DNA of 14,603 nucleotides from Bacteroidota bacterium (GCA_021796055.1 JAJYOS010000053.1:1-14603); one strand, 5' to 3'; shown: positions 1-8,118, counted from the stretch's first letter. Numbers and translations: made by a program. Notes: a model not told the origin generated them from the sequence alone.

Positions 1-240
1 CGCTATTATCCCGCCTCCACGCTGCAAGGCTCGCTGCTCGATGGCCTCGGCTTCACGCTGGCGGCGCGGGCGTCCGGCTTCAGCAGCGACGCGCAGGTGT
101 GGTATAACTTGTCGGGTGTTTACGTACACAAGGAAAATTACGCGAAGGCTTTTCAGATGGTCAACAGAGCGCTGGCAATCCGGTCAGATTATCCTGAAGC
201 GATTGCCCTGCGGCGGCAGCTGCAGGAAGCGGTGAAATGA
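1..240 (+). CDS. TPR-repeat protein, C-terminal fragment
   Basis: The frame is open from base 1 to a TGA at 238-240, so this is the last 79 residues of a gene that begins outside the window. Around residues 32-79 a tetratricopeptide-type helix pair is visible: W-Y-N-L-S-G-V-Y spacing, then Y-A-K-A, then A-L-A-I..DYPEA, matching the W/L/G/Y/A/F/A/P positions of a TPR. TPR units mediate protein-protein contacts; nothing here shows a partner or an enzymatic domain. The 30-bp gap to the carbamoyltransferase suggests co-transcription. TPR proteins are found near sugar-modification genes in many genomes, but that link is only inferred here. Confidence 0.75.
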   Translation, partial: RYYPASTLQGSLLDGLGFTLAARASGFSSDAQVWYNLSGVYVHKENYAKAFQMVNRALAIRSDYPEAIALRRQLQEAVK

Positions 241-270
241 AGACAAGGCTGAAAGGTTGAACCGAAGAGA

Positions 271-2085
271 GTGTATATACTAGGCATCTCGGCGTTCTAT
301 CATGATAGTGCCGCCTGCCTCGTGCGGGACGGAGAGATAGTCTCGGCGGCACAGGAAGAAAGATTCTCCCGGAAGAAGCATGACAGCAACTTCCCGGTAG
401 GTGCAATAGACTTTTGCCTGAAGCATGCCGGCATCGACCTCTCCGGTGTGGAGCTTGTCGCATTCTACGACAAGTCATTCCTGAAATTCGAGAGGCTTCT
501 GGAGACTTACTTGTCGTTCGCACCCGCAGGCATCAGATCGTTCATTAAGGCGATGCCGCTGTGGATGAGAGAGAAGCTCTCGATGAGAGATTACATTCAG
601 CACAGATTGAATTACGCAGGCAAGATCATTTTTCCGGAGCATCACGAGTCTCACGCCGCTTCCGCCTTCTTTCCCTCCCCATTTCAGGAAGCCGCGATCA
701 TAACAATGGATGGTGTGGGAGAATGGACCACAACGAGCTACGGGATCGGGAAGGATAATCGGGTCGAGCTACTCGAAGATATCACGTTTCCCCATTCGCT
801 CGGACTTCTCTACTCCGCGTTTACCTACTATACCGGTTTCAAAGTCAATTCCGGTGAATACAAGGTAATGGGACTTGCCCCTTACGGTGAACCCAGGTAC
901 AAAGATCTGATACTGAGCGAACTGATCGACGTGAAAGATGACGGCTCATTCAAGTTGAACATGAAGTACTTCAACTACTGCGCCGGTCTTACGATGACCA
1001 ACAGCAGGTTCAACAAGCTTTTCGGCGGAGAGCCGCGAAAACCGGAATCGAAACTGACACAAAGAGAAATGGACCTTGCCCGGTCACTTCAGGAAGTGAC
1101 CGAGGAAGTCGTCCTGAAAATCGGGAGGCACGTCTACAGAGAGACACGTATGAAGAACCTTGCGATGGCCGGCGGGGTTGCCCTGAATTGCGTCGCGAAC
1201 GGGAGGCTCTTGAGAGAGGGACCGTTCGAGAACATTTGGATTCAACCCGCGGCAGGGGATGCCGGCGGAGCCATCGGCGCTGCCCTGACAGGCTGGTATC
1301 AGTACTATGATAAGAAGAGGACTGTCGACGGCCATGACGCCCAGAAAGGGTCGTACCTTGGACCCGAGTTCACGCAGTCTGAAATTCAAAGTTATCTGGA
1401 CCGCGAAGGAATTACGTACCACCAGATTCAGTCGGAAGAGGTCGCGAAGGTCGCTGCGGACTTGATAGCGGAGGAGAAAGTAATCGGCTGGTTTCAGGGA
1501 CGAATGGAATTCGGGCCGCGGGCGCTCGGTGCAAGGTCGATACTGGGCGATGCGAGGTCTCCGAAGATGCAGGCGCAAATCAACCTCAAGGTGAAATTTC
1601 GTGAAAGTTTCCGTCCTTTTGCACCCGCCGTGCTCGCAGAAAAAGCCTCCGAATATTTCGACCTGAATGTTGAGAGCCCTTACATGCTCCTGGTTGCAGG
1701 CGTCAGGGAGGAACGCCGAAAAGAAATGACCGATGAGGAGCAGAATTTGTTCGGAATCGACAAGTTGAACGTTGTGCGGTCGGATATTCCTGCCGTGACG
1801 CATGTAGACTATTCTGCGAGGATACAGACCGTTCACAAAGAGACCAATCCGATGTTCTACGACCTGATATCGACTTTCCACAGGGATCATGGCTGTGCCG
1901 TTGTGGTGAACACATCGTTTAACCTCAGAGGCGAACCCATTGTCTGTACTCCCGAAGATGCCTACAAATGTTTCATGCGGACGAATACTGATCACCTGAT
2001 AATTGGCAGCTTCCTTCTGAACAAGGAAGAACAGAAACCATTGGAAGGAGACACGGGCTGGGAAAAAGAATTCAGACTCGATTGA
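271..2085 (+). CDS. NodU/CmcH-family carbamoyltransferase
   Basis: This 604-residue protein has the usual full length of the carbamoyltransferase family, which transfers the carbamoyl group of carbamoyl phosphate through a carbamoyl-adenylate to a hydroxyl of a sugar, antibiotic or toxin. The GTG at 271 is chosen because the protein then begins MYILGISAFYHDSAACLV, the standard family start; upstream ribosome-binding sequence is weak. The N-terminal Kae1/YgjD-like domain carries the metal-binding HHESHAASAF motif (His124, His125, His128) and MDGVGEW. The C-terminal domain carries GRMEFGPRALG (about 409-419), FRPFAPAVL and NTSFNLRGEP (about 547-556). All expected motifs are intact. It is cytoplasmic. 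The next two genes encode membrane proteins that typically accompany such enzymes, so a cell-surface or exported product is a reasonable inference; the acceptor is unknown. Confidence 0.95.
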   Translation: MYILGISAFYHDSAACLVRDGEIVSAAQEERFSRKKHDSNFPVGAIDFCLKHAGIDLSGVELVAFYDKSFLKFERLLETYLSFAPAGIRSFIKAMPLWMREKLSMRDYIQHRLNYAGKIIFPEHHESHAASAFFPSPFQEAAIITMDGVGEWTTTSYGIGKDNRVELLEDITFPHSLGLLYSAFTYYTGFKVNSGEYKVMGLAPYGEPRYKDLILSELIDVKDDGSFKLNMKYFNYCAGLTMTNSRFNKLFGGEPRKPESKLTQREMDLARSLQEVTEEVVLKIGRHVYRETRMKNLAMAGGVALNCVANGRLLREGPFENIWIQPAAGDAGGAIGAALTGWYQYYDKKRTVDGHDAQKGSYLGPEFTQSEIQSYLDREGITYHQIQSEEVAKVAADLIAEEKVIGWFQGRMEFGPRALGARSILGDARSPKMQAQINLKVKFRESFRPFAPAVLAEKASEYFDLNVESPYMLLVAGVREERRKEMTDEEQNLFGIDKLNVVRSDIPAVTHVDYSARIQTVHKETNPMFYDLISTFHRDHGCAVVVNTSFNLRGEPIVCTPEDAYKCFMRTNTDHLIIGSFLLNKEEQKPLEGDTGWEKEFRLD

Positions 2086-2099
2086 TCTTGAGACACACC

Positions 2100-2519
2100 A
2101 TGATGCTGTTGGAAGAAATTAGACAAATTAAGGAATCGAAGAAGGATCTAAGGAAATTTGGCCTGACGGTCGGCCCGGTTCTCCTGGCCATCGGTTTGTA
2201 TCTGTTTCTGAGAGGTCGGAGTTCGGGTGCGTATTGGGCAGCGACGGGAATTCTCCTTATCTTTCTGTCAATTGTGGCGCCGGTCGTGCTTAAACCGTTG
2301 AACAAGGGATGGATGATTCTCGCGATTCTCCTCGGGTGGGTAATGACGCGGTTTATTCTCGTGATCCTGTTCTATCTTGTGTTAACCCCTACCGGACTCA
2401 TCGCCAGAATGTTCCGTAAGGATTTCCTGGATAGAAGATTTGACAGGACACGGAATTCATACTGGCAGAAGAGAGAGAAGAACAAATTCGACCCGCGCGA
2501 CTATGAGAGACAGTTCTGA
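2100..2519 (+). CDS. SxtJ-like integral membrane protein
   Basis: A 139-residue protein recognised as SxtJ-like from its position right after the carbamoyltransferase and its characteristic pattern: a short charged N-terminus (LLEEIRQIKESKKDLRKFG), two hydrophobic segments (about residues 20-39 and 42-64), an LKPLNKGWM linker, then a long hydrophobic stretch with GWVMTRFILVILFYLVLTP (about 75-93), and a basic tail with KDFLD and SYWQKRE. SxtJ was named in the saxitoxin cluster, where it sits beside the carbamoyltransferase SxtI; its biochemical role is not established. The frame is open from a TTG at 2082 that overlaps the previous stop; ATG 2100 is preferred because the protein then starts at the conserved MMLLEEI. 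Translational coupling with the upstream gene is likely. Confidence 0.85.
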   Translation: MMLLEEIRQIKESKKDLRKFGLTVGPVLLAIGLYLFLRGRSSGAYWAATGILLIFLSIVAPVVLKPLNKGWMILAILLGWVMTRFILVILFYLVLTPTGLIARMFRKDFLDRRFDRTRNSYWQKREKNKFDPRDYERQF

Positions 2520-2580
2520 TTCCTTGCAAGAGTAGCAAAAAATATTCTTATGGAAATGAGGAGTGTGAAGCTGGAGATCT

Positions 2581-2739
2581 ATGGGAAGACTATCGATTAT
2601 CTCTGAATTGTGGGAGTTTATGCGAACCAGAAAGAAATGGTGGCTTGCACCGATTCTCGTTTTACTCCTGCTGCTCAGTGCGCTCATCATCATTACACAG
2701 GGCTCCGCACTGGCCCCATTCATTTATTCGTTGTTCTAG
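2581..2739 (+). CDS. DUF5989-like small membrane protein
   Basis: This 52-residue gene begins MGRLSIISELWEFMRTRKKWW and ends TQGSALAPFIYSLF. The layout is a short N-terminal helix, a basic RTRKKWW anchor, one transmembrane helix (about residues 22-39) and a conserved-looking QGSALAPFIY end, which I recognise as the DUF5989 pattern found after SxtJ-like genes. An upstream in-frame TGA at 2566-2568 rules out a longer protein, and GGAG at 2573-2576 lies just ahead of the ATG. It sits 61 bp after the SxtJ-like gene. The function is unknown; it may be a small subunit or anchor for a membrane-associated carbamoylation or transport complex, which is inference. Confidence 0.85.
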   Translation: MGRLSIISELWEFMRTRKKWWLAPILVLLLLLSALIIITQGSALAPFIYSLF

Positions 2740-2790
2740 GATAGCCCGTTCGGATGTGCTTTGAAACTGAAAATGAATGATGAAACAACA

Positions 2791-2805
2791 AGGAGTAATT
2801 CCCGG
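2791..2805 (+). promoter_or_regulatory. Ribosome-binding site deciding the amylase start
   Basis: AGGAG at 2791-2795 lies 10 nt before ATG 2806. Starting there gives a clean signal peptide (MKQIAQLLAAVFLTSTVLFAQ), whereas the in-frame TTG 2761 and ATG 2773 would add a polar N-terminal extension ahead of it. Confidence 0.7.
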
Positions 2806-5800
2806 ATGAAACAAATTGCCCAATTGCTGGCGGCGGTTTTCCTGACTTCTACTGTTTTATTTGCTCAGGTTCCTGATAGTGTGGATGTCACATTCTATTA
2901 TAGGCCGCAGGGTAACCCATCGGTGGTGTACCTGCCGGGGGAATTCAATAATTGGGCGTCGAATTCGGGCGGCGTGATTTCGCCGGGGAGCTCATCCGCG
3001 ATGGTCAAGGATACTGTCACGGGTGTCTGGTCCAAGACCGTCCGCCTGCGGGCAGGAGGCCATCTGGGCGGCGGCGTTCCAGGAGCTTACCAGTACAAGT
3101 TCAACGAGAATGGATTATCTACCGGATGGCTGCCTGATCCGCTGAATCCCTATCAAAACGCGGCGGACCATAACAATTCTATCCTGCCTACCGGGAGCCC
3201 GACCGTTTTCCATCTCCTGCCTAATTCCACATCGGGCCTCGTGAGGACTCAACATCCGCTCCTGGCTTCATACGTTTTCCCCTCCCTTGCAAGCGGGGTG
3301 GACACGTCGTCATTCTCTCTTACGATAGATACAACAATAATGCACGTGTCAGGATCGGCCTACAACGATTCGAGCAAGATATTCGCTTTCCGATGGCCTG
3401 ATCCACTCCAGAACGGTTCGCATCGGCTGAAATTCTCCGTTAAAAACCTTGCCGGAAGTATCGTTTCGGACTCTGCCTCTTTTGTCGTCCAGGCAGGAGC
3501 TATGCAGATTCTGAACCGCGGAGGATATATAACGAGAAAGCCGTCCCTGCTGCTCAACGGCGCCGTCGAAGACACCTCGGTTCACAGCGTCAGGATTGTC
3601 AGGAACAGCATCGATACCGCCTCGGTGCAGGTGTTGAACGGTAGTTTCGAAGACTCGGTCTCCTTCGTTGAAGGAGCGAATAGCTTCGTTGCAGTTGCAA
3701 CGGATAGTGCCGGAACTACGATAATCTCCGCGCCGTTCACGATGACTTATTTCGTGGATCACTCCCCTTACGCAGACATAAGTTTCTCGTCGTCCGGAAA
3801 CTCGATCACGCTTTCTGCCGAGAAAAGCACGGATCCGGATTCGGCTCAAGCCGCGCACTTGAATTTTCTTTGGGGAGTCGATCCAGATAATCCAACCAAG
3901 GTCAGCGGAGTCGAAAGCGCAACGTCATCCTCGGTGATTATCCAGAGGCCGTTGGTTCCGGGCGAATACATTTTCTCCCTGATCGCGTCCGATCCGGACG
4001 GAAACAAGGATACGACGAGATCTTATTTCACCGTGTACACGAACGACAGCGTTAGTTTCCCGACTTACGCTTCCAATCCCGGGTGGGCGAAAATGGGCCG
4101 CATATACGAAATCTTCTTCAACTCATTCACGCCGGAGCGGACGATCAATGCGGCGACGCAGAAGCTCAACTACATAGCGCAAATGGGTTTCAATATTGTC
4201 TGGGTGATGCCGGTGATGAAGAACAACCAGCCGATCGACAACGGCCCCGGGCCGGGGTATAATATCGTGGATTTTTATGAAGTTGCGCCGCAGTATGGTA
4301 CCAACGCCGATTTCATGAATTTTGTACAACGCGCTCACGAACTGGGGATGAAGGTGGTCCTTGACGTTACGCCGAACCATACCAGCTTCAATCACCCTTT
4401 TGTGCAGGACGCCCGTCTGTACGGCAGGAATTCCTTCTATTGGGGTTTCTACCAGCATGAGTTGATTTCAAATTCGAATTATCATCCTGATCTTCCGGAG
4501 GCGATCACCGGCGACAAGTTTGTTTACTATGCGCCCTTCGGCGATCAGATTTTGAATTACAACTGGTCGGATGTCGACGCACGGGCATACATGGACGGAG
4601 TCTATAAATGGTGGGTGGAGAACATGGACATCGATGGTTTCCGTTTCGATGTATACTGGGGTCCGCACGATCGGGCGAACAGCGGCAATGGCGGTGAAGA
4701 CGAGATGGGTGCGCCGACTCGGAGCTTGCTCAAGCATATCAAGCCGAACATTTTCCTTCTCGGGGAGACATCGGGGACCGGCGTGGGAACGGAAGTCAGT
4801 TATGCGGACCGTGACGGAGGGGTCGACGCTGCATACGATTGGAATCTATTCCACAACGGCATTCAGGCTTTCAGTTTCCTCAGCTCGTCCAGCATCTCCA
4901 CGCTGAATAACAATGTCACGAACTATGGACCGAACGGCGGAGCCACGATGGGATTCGTGCCGGGCCCAAACGCGCTCTTCCTGCGCGGGATGGAAAACCA
5001 TGATGAAGATCGTATCGCCTTCACTTATGACTCATACGGCAGGACTATGCCGATGGCAACCGTGATTTTTACCGTTCCCGGAATTCCGATGATCTACTCG
5101 GGGCAGGAGGCCGGATTCGGTCGAGGCATAACCGATTTCGACCAACGCCGCAGGGGAATCATTGACTGGAACGCCGGCGGAAAGGCCCTTCTGACTCCGC
5201 ACTACCAGCGGTTGGCCTGGATACGCGGCACATTCCCCGCTTTCTCGACACAGAAATTCTTCAGGTTGTCCACTGGCAATCCATGGGTGTACGGTTACAC
5301 CAGGCCATACCTGGACCAGAATGGTATCATACTCGTCAACTTCGGTAGCGCCTCGGTGACGGCCAATATCACTCTCGTCGGAAACGGAAATTCAGGGAAC
5401 GTCTATTTGCCTGGCGATGTTGCAAGCGGGAAGCTATATTATTTGAATGATGTCTACAACGATACCTCATACGCCGTCACTTTCTTGAACGACTCGCTCA
5501 ATTTCTCGACGGTCCTGCCGTATTACGGATCCGCTGTATACGTTTTGAGCGACTCCGTCATTCACATGACTATCCCGCAGATAACATCAGTAGAGAAGAG
5601 GTCCCCCCAGGATGTACCTGCCGGTTACTCGCTATCCCAGAACTATCCGAATCCGTTCAACCCGACGACCATGATTCGATATGCGTTGCCGGAACGTGCC
5701 TTCGTGAGAATGGATGTGTTCGACATTCTGGGGCAGTGTGTGAGGACGCCGGTCAATTCCGAACAGGCTCCCGGGATCCATGAAGTGATTTTCGACGGTC

Positions 5801-5883
5801 AGGGGCTGGCTTCCGGGGTATATTTCTACAAACTCTCCGCCGGAAGTTTCGTGAAGGTGGAAAAAATGCTGAGGCTGAAATAA
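2806..5883 (+). CDS. Secreted GH13 alpha-amylase with CBM48-like domain and T9SS tail
   Basis: A 1025-residue extracellular alpha-glucan hydrolase. Order of parts: Sec signal peptide (1 to about 20); CBM48/AMPK-type glucan-binding domain (about 25-125, with VYLPGEFNNW and GAYQYKF); Ig-like and PKD-like beta domains (about 145-415); GH13 barrel (about 425-835); C-terminal beta domain; and a type IX sorting tail (about 943-1025, QNYPNPFNPTT to GVYFYKLS). All GH13 regions are visible: region I DVTPNH (Asp520, Asn524, His525), region II GFRFD with nucleophile Asp615, region III LLGETSG with acid/base Glu654, and region IV ENHDED with Asp733. Exact specificity (amylase, neopullulanase or maltogenic) cannot be read. 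The tail predicts export through the outer membrane and surface attachment or release. An apparent insertion of about 9 residues (AGGHLGGGV) precedes GAYQYKF and coincides with a DNA palindrome. The stop overlaps the next start (TAATG). Confidence 0.93.
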   Translation: MKQIAQLLAAVFLTSTVLFAQVPDSVDVTFYYRPQGNPSVVYLPGEFNNWASNSGGVISPGSSSAMVKDTVTGVWSKTVRLRAGGHLGGGVPGAYQYKFNENGLSTGWLPDPLNPYQNAADHNNSILPTGSPTVFHLLPNSTSGLVRTQHPLLASYVFPSLASGVDTSSFSLTIDTTIMHVSGSAYNDSSKIFAFRWPDPLQNGSHRLKFSVKNLAGSIVSDSASFVVQAGAMQILNRGGYITRKPSLLLNGAVEDTSVHSVRIVRNSIDTASVQVLNGSFEDSVSFVEGANSFVAVATDSAGTTIISAPFTMTYFVDHSPYADISFSSSGNSITLSAEKSTDPDSAQAAHLNFLWGVDPDNPTKVSGVESATSSSVIIQRPLVPGEYIFSLIASDPDGNKDTTRSYFTVYTNDSVSFPTYASNPGWAKMGRIYEIFFNSFTPERTINAATQKLNYIAQMGFNIVWVMPVMKNNQPIDNGPGPGYNIVDFYEVAPQYGTNADFMNFVQRAHELGMKVVLDVTPNHTSFNHPFVQDARLYGRNSFYWGFYQHELISNSNYHPDLPEAITGDKFVYYAPFGDQILNYNWSDVDARAYMDGVYKWWVENMDIDGFRFDVYWGPHDRANSGNGGEDEMGAPTRSLLKHIKPNIFLLGETSGTGVGTEVSYADRDGGVDAAYDWNLFHNGIQAFSFLSSSSISTLNNNVTNYGPNGGATMGFVPGPNALFLRGMENHDEDRIAFTYDSYGRTMPMATVIFTVPGIPMIYSGQEAGFGRGITDFDQRRRGIIDWNAGGKALLTPHYQRLAWIRGTFPAFSTQKFFRLSTGNPWVYGYTRPYLDQNGIILVNFGSASVTANITLVGNGNSGNVYLPGDVASGKLYYLNDVYNDTSYAVTFLNDSLNFSTVLPYYGSAVYVLSDSVIHMTIPQITSVEKRSPQDVPAGYSLSQNYPNPFNPTTMIRYALPERAFVRMDVFDILGQCVRTPVNSEQAPGIHEVIFDGQGLASGVYFYKLSAGSFVKVEKMLRLK
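3042..3071 (+). repeat. GC palindrome inside the CBM48-like coding region
   Basis: CCTGC-GG-GCAGG (3045-3056) is nested inside a CCGCC (3042-3046)/GGCGG (3067-3071) pair. The bases encode the Gly-rich stretch AGGHLGGG, which looks like extra residues relative to the usual short loop before the GxYQYKF strand of this domain. It may be a small palindromic repeat inserted in frame; sequence elsewhere in the genome would be needed to tell. Confidence 0.35.
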
Positions 5884-6770
5884 TGGCGCTCTTTCTCCTT
5901 TTCTGGTCACTTATTCCTTTGCACAATCATTCGCTTCCGAAGACAAGGGCTCGCGCAAAAGCCGACACGTTGGGTGTCAGTTACGTCTACCGGGAGGTGC
6001 CTCCTAACGACGGTAGAACCGGGGTATCTCGGGGCGGAGTGTGGCAGGATTTAATTGATGAGAGAGTGCCCGGATTTTTCTTCAGTACCGGCGAGTTTAC
6101 CGGGGGGAGTCTCGCTATAACATACGGCCTGTTCAAGTCGGACGATGAGGTCTATGAGGATTTACACGGCATAAGGATGCGGAGCCCGGTGCTTTCTACG
6201 GTAAGCCCGGTCGTGAGCATGATGGGGCTCGGCACTTTCTCTATCGGGGTCTTCGGCGGTTTTTATCTTTATCACTTTGCGACCGGCGATAAAACTTCAC
6301 TCCGCGCGGCAAACATTGGCATGGAATCGTTCCTGTTGAGCGGCATCTCCACACAGATATTGAAGAACCTGTTCGGACGGGAGCGGCCCAGCATGGCGAC
6401 AAGGGAAGGCGGAAGGTGGAGCGGTCCGCTTTCTTATTTCAGGCATACAGACAACGGGAGCAAGAGTATCGCGAGCTATGATGCTTTCCCGTCCGGGCAC
6501 ACGGCAACTATCTTCGCAGCTGCCGCCACGATCGCGGATGTATATCACGAGCCGTGGGTTTCCTACGCCGCTTATGCGACTGCTACCCTCGTGGGCATCT
6601 CGCGAGTCATGGAGAGCGCCCACTGGCCGAGCGACGTTTTTGTAGGATCCATAATCGGGATCGCCAGCACCAGGATCGTCGAGGACCTCCCGTTCAACAG
6701 GGAACTGCCGGCGGTTCAGTTTTCAATGATCAATAATTCGTACGGAGCAACTCTGTCTTTCAAGTTCTAA
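5883..6770 (+). CDS. PAP2-superfamily phosphatase
   Basis: A 295-residue PAP2 (type 2 phosphatidic acid phosphatase) protein with all three signature motifs: KNLFGRERP (K-x6-RP, about 163-171), FPSGHT (about 202-207), and SRVMESAHWPSD (SR-x5-H-x3-D, about 240-251). Family members remove phosphate from lipid phosphates such as undecaprenyl pyrophosphate, phosphatidic acid or lipid A, with the active site outside the inner membrane. Hydrophobic segments flank the motifs; a hydrophobic start (MALFLLFWSLIPL) may serve as signal or anchor. The protein ends in alternating residues with a terminal Phe (GATLSFKF), slightly like an outer-membrane strand, so location is uncertain. The ATG at 5883 overlaps the amylase stop, with GAGG at 5871-5874, implying translational coupling. 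Why a lipid phosphatase sits in a glucan locus is not evident. Confidence 0.88.
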   Translation: MALFLLFWSLIPLHNHSLPKTRARAKADTLGVSYVYREVPPNDGRTGVSRGGVWQDLIDERVPGFFFSTGEFTGGSLAITYGLFKSDDEVYEDLHGIRMRSPVLSTVSPVVSMMGLGTFSIGVFGGFYLYHFATGDKTSLRAANIGMESFLLSGISTQILKNLFGRERPSMATREGGRWSGPLSYFRHTDNGSKSIASYDAFPSGHTATIFAAAATIADVYHEPWVSYAAYATATLVGISRVMESAHWPSDVFVGSIIGIASTRIVEDLPFNRELPAVQFSMINNSYGATLSFKF

Positions 6771-6803
6771 AGCAGGCAGGGCTGCTTCAGAGAGTTTAGC
6801 TCA

Positions 6804-6818
6804 GAGGGCTGTAACATT
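6804..6818 (+). promoter_or_regulatory. Possible ribosome-binding site and ATT start for the solute-binding lipoprotein
   Basis: GAGGG at 6804-6808 is 7 nt before ATT 6816. ATT is a rare but real start codon. A second option is GGAGGG 6846-6851 serving ATT 6858 or CTG 6861, but those give a signal sequence without basic residues. Confidence 0.35.
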
Positions 6819-8072
6819 TTAAAAAACAAAAGGGCAGTCGGGAATGGAGGGAAGACTATTCTGTCTCCCCTTATCATATTTTTCTTATCTTCCATCTTCA
6901 TGTGGGGATGTGCCAGAAGCACTCTTGAAGATCCCCGGCAGATTGTCATCTGGCACACGCTGCATCCGGATGAGCAGGAAATGTTCATTCAGATTCTGAA
7001 GGAGTATACCGACAGAAATCCTGGGATCAAGGTAACGGCGCTCTATAAAGAAACCGAGACGCTTCGATCGGGTTTTCAGATTGCCGCTATCGGAGGTGCG
7101 GGTCCTGATATCGTCTGGGGCCCGTCTGACCAGGTCGGGCCTTTCGAGGCAATGCAAATCATAATGCCGCTCGATACACTGTTCAACCATGAGTATCTCT
7201 CGAAGTTCGATCCGAGGGCACTCGTTTACAGTCATGGGCGTTTGTACTCCATCGCGGACAAGATCGGCAACCATCTCATGCTGATCTACAACAAGGCTCT
7301 CATTCACAATCCGCCGAAGACTATGGATGAATTGATAGGCTACGGACAGGAGTTTCAGCGTGATCGAGGGGGATATGCGCTGGTGTGGAATTACACCGAG
7401 CCATACTTCTTTATCCCGTTCCTGACCGGTTTTGGCGGATGGGTGATGGACTCGCTTGACAACCCGACGCTCAATACCCCTGCCATGGTCAATGCGCTGA
7501 AGTTTGTTAAAGACCTGAGGGATAAATACAAAATCATCCCGAAGGCGTGCGATTACGAGACGGCAGATGCTCTCTTCAAAGAGGGTAAGGCTGCAATGAT
7601 TATCAACGGTCCGTGGTCTTTTGGCAGCTACGAGAATGCGGGGATCGATTTCGGGGTCACGAGGATTCCGTTCATAACGCAGACGGGTCTCTGGCCTGCG
7701 CCGATGGTCTCGCCGATGGGTTACTCGATAAACGCTTCTGTCCCGTCATGGAAAATTCCCGAGGTTGTCAAGCTGATCAGGTTTCTGCTCAGTCCGGAGA
7801 TTCAGGCCGAGTTTACAAAGCGATTTGACACGATACCGACCCGGACCGAAGTCTACGACGATCCTTCAGTCCAACAGAACCAGATAGTGAAGGAGTCCGA
7901 ATACCAGATGGAAGTCGGGAGGCCGATGCCGATAGTTGCCGAGCTCAGGGCGGTCTGGGACGCGATGAGACCCAGCTACCAGGCCTTACTTGGAGGTACA
8001 GAATCACCGGAGGGGGCGGCGAAGGAGATGCAGAAGAGTGCAGTCGAGAAGATTAAAGAGATGAACGAATGA
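6816..8072 (+). CDS. ABC sugar-binding lipoprotein (extracellular solute-binding family 1)
   Basis: A maltose-type periplasmic solute-binding protein. Family signs include VIWHTLHPDEQEMF near the mature N-terminus, GGAGPDIVWGPSD, MIINGPWSFGSYE and PMGYSINASV. The first ATG in frame is at 6900 (390 residues), but the frame stays open back to the preceding stop at 6768-6770, and upstream codons encode a classic lipoprotein signal: KNKR and K13 as basic region, LSPLIIFFLSSIFM core, then Gly-Cys32 (TGT at 6909). No ATG, GTG or TTG lies in frame there, so I propose ATT 6816 (418 residues) with CTG 6861 or ATT 6858 as alternatives; an assembly error is also possible. It would capture malto-oligosaccharides and pass them to the two permeases directly downstream. 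Trp at lipobox position -2 is atypical. Confidence 0.9.
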   Translation: MLKNKRAVGNGGKTILSPLIIFFLSSIFMWGCARSTLEDPRQIVIWHTLHPDEQEMFIQILKEYTDRNPGIKVTALYKETETLRSGFQIAAIGGAGPDIVWGPSDQVGPFEAMQIIMPLDTLFNHEYLSKFDPRALVYSHGRLYSIADKIGNHLMLIYNKALIHNPPKTMDELIGYGQEFQRDRGGYALVWNYTEPYFFIPFLTGFGGWVMDSLDNPTLNTPAMVNALKFVKDLRDKYKIIPKACDYETADALFKEGKAAMIINGPWSFGSYENAGIDFGVTRIPFITQTGLWPAPMVSPMGYSINASVPSWKIPEVVKLIRFLLSPEIQAEFTKRFDTIPTRTEVYDDPSVQQNQIVKESEYQMEVGRPMPIVAELRAVWDAMRPSYQALLGGTESPEGAAKEMQKSAVEKIKEMNE

Positions 8073-8073
8073 A

Positions 8074-8101
8074 AGTCAAAGGTCAGAAGTCAAAAATGAA
8101 A
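8074..8101 (+). repeat. In-phase heptad repeat between solute-binding and permease genes
   Basis: Four consecutive 7-mers read AGTCAAA, GGTCAGA, AGTCAAA, AATGAAA, a near-perfect 7-nt period filling most of the gap between the two genes. The same unit recurs as GGTCAAA-GGTCGGG at 12070-12083. Confidence 0.55.
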
Positions 8102-8118
8102 TTCAGAAGCCGTGACAA

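Noticed and set aside
1084..1995. 303-codon open frame on the minus strand opposite the carbamoyltransferase
   Set aside because: It lies wholly antisense to a gene with every family motif intact and shows no domain of its own; an effect of codon usage.
2761..2805. Upstream TTG/ATG starts for the amylase
   Set aside because: They would place 11-15 polar residues before the signal peptide, whereas ATG 2806 has AGGAG at good spacing.
6770..6787. Hairpin AAGCAG-gcaggg-CTGCTT just after the PAP2 stop
   Set aside because: Only six pairs, no following T-run, and it lies inside the frame that leads into the lipoprotein signal, so it is not called as a terminator.
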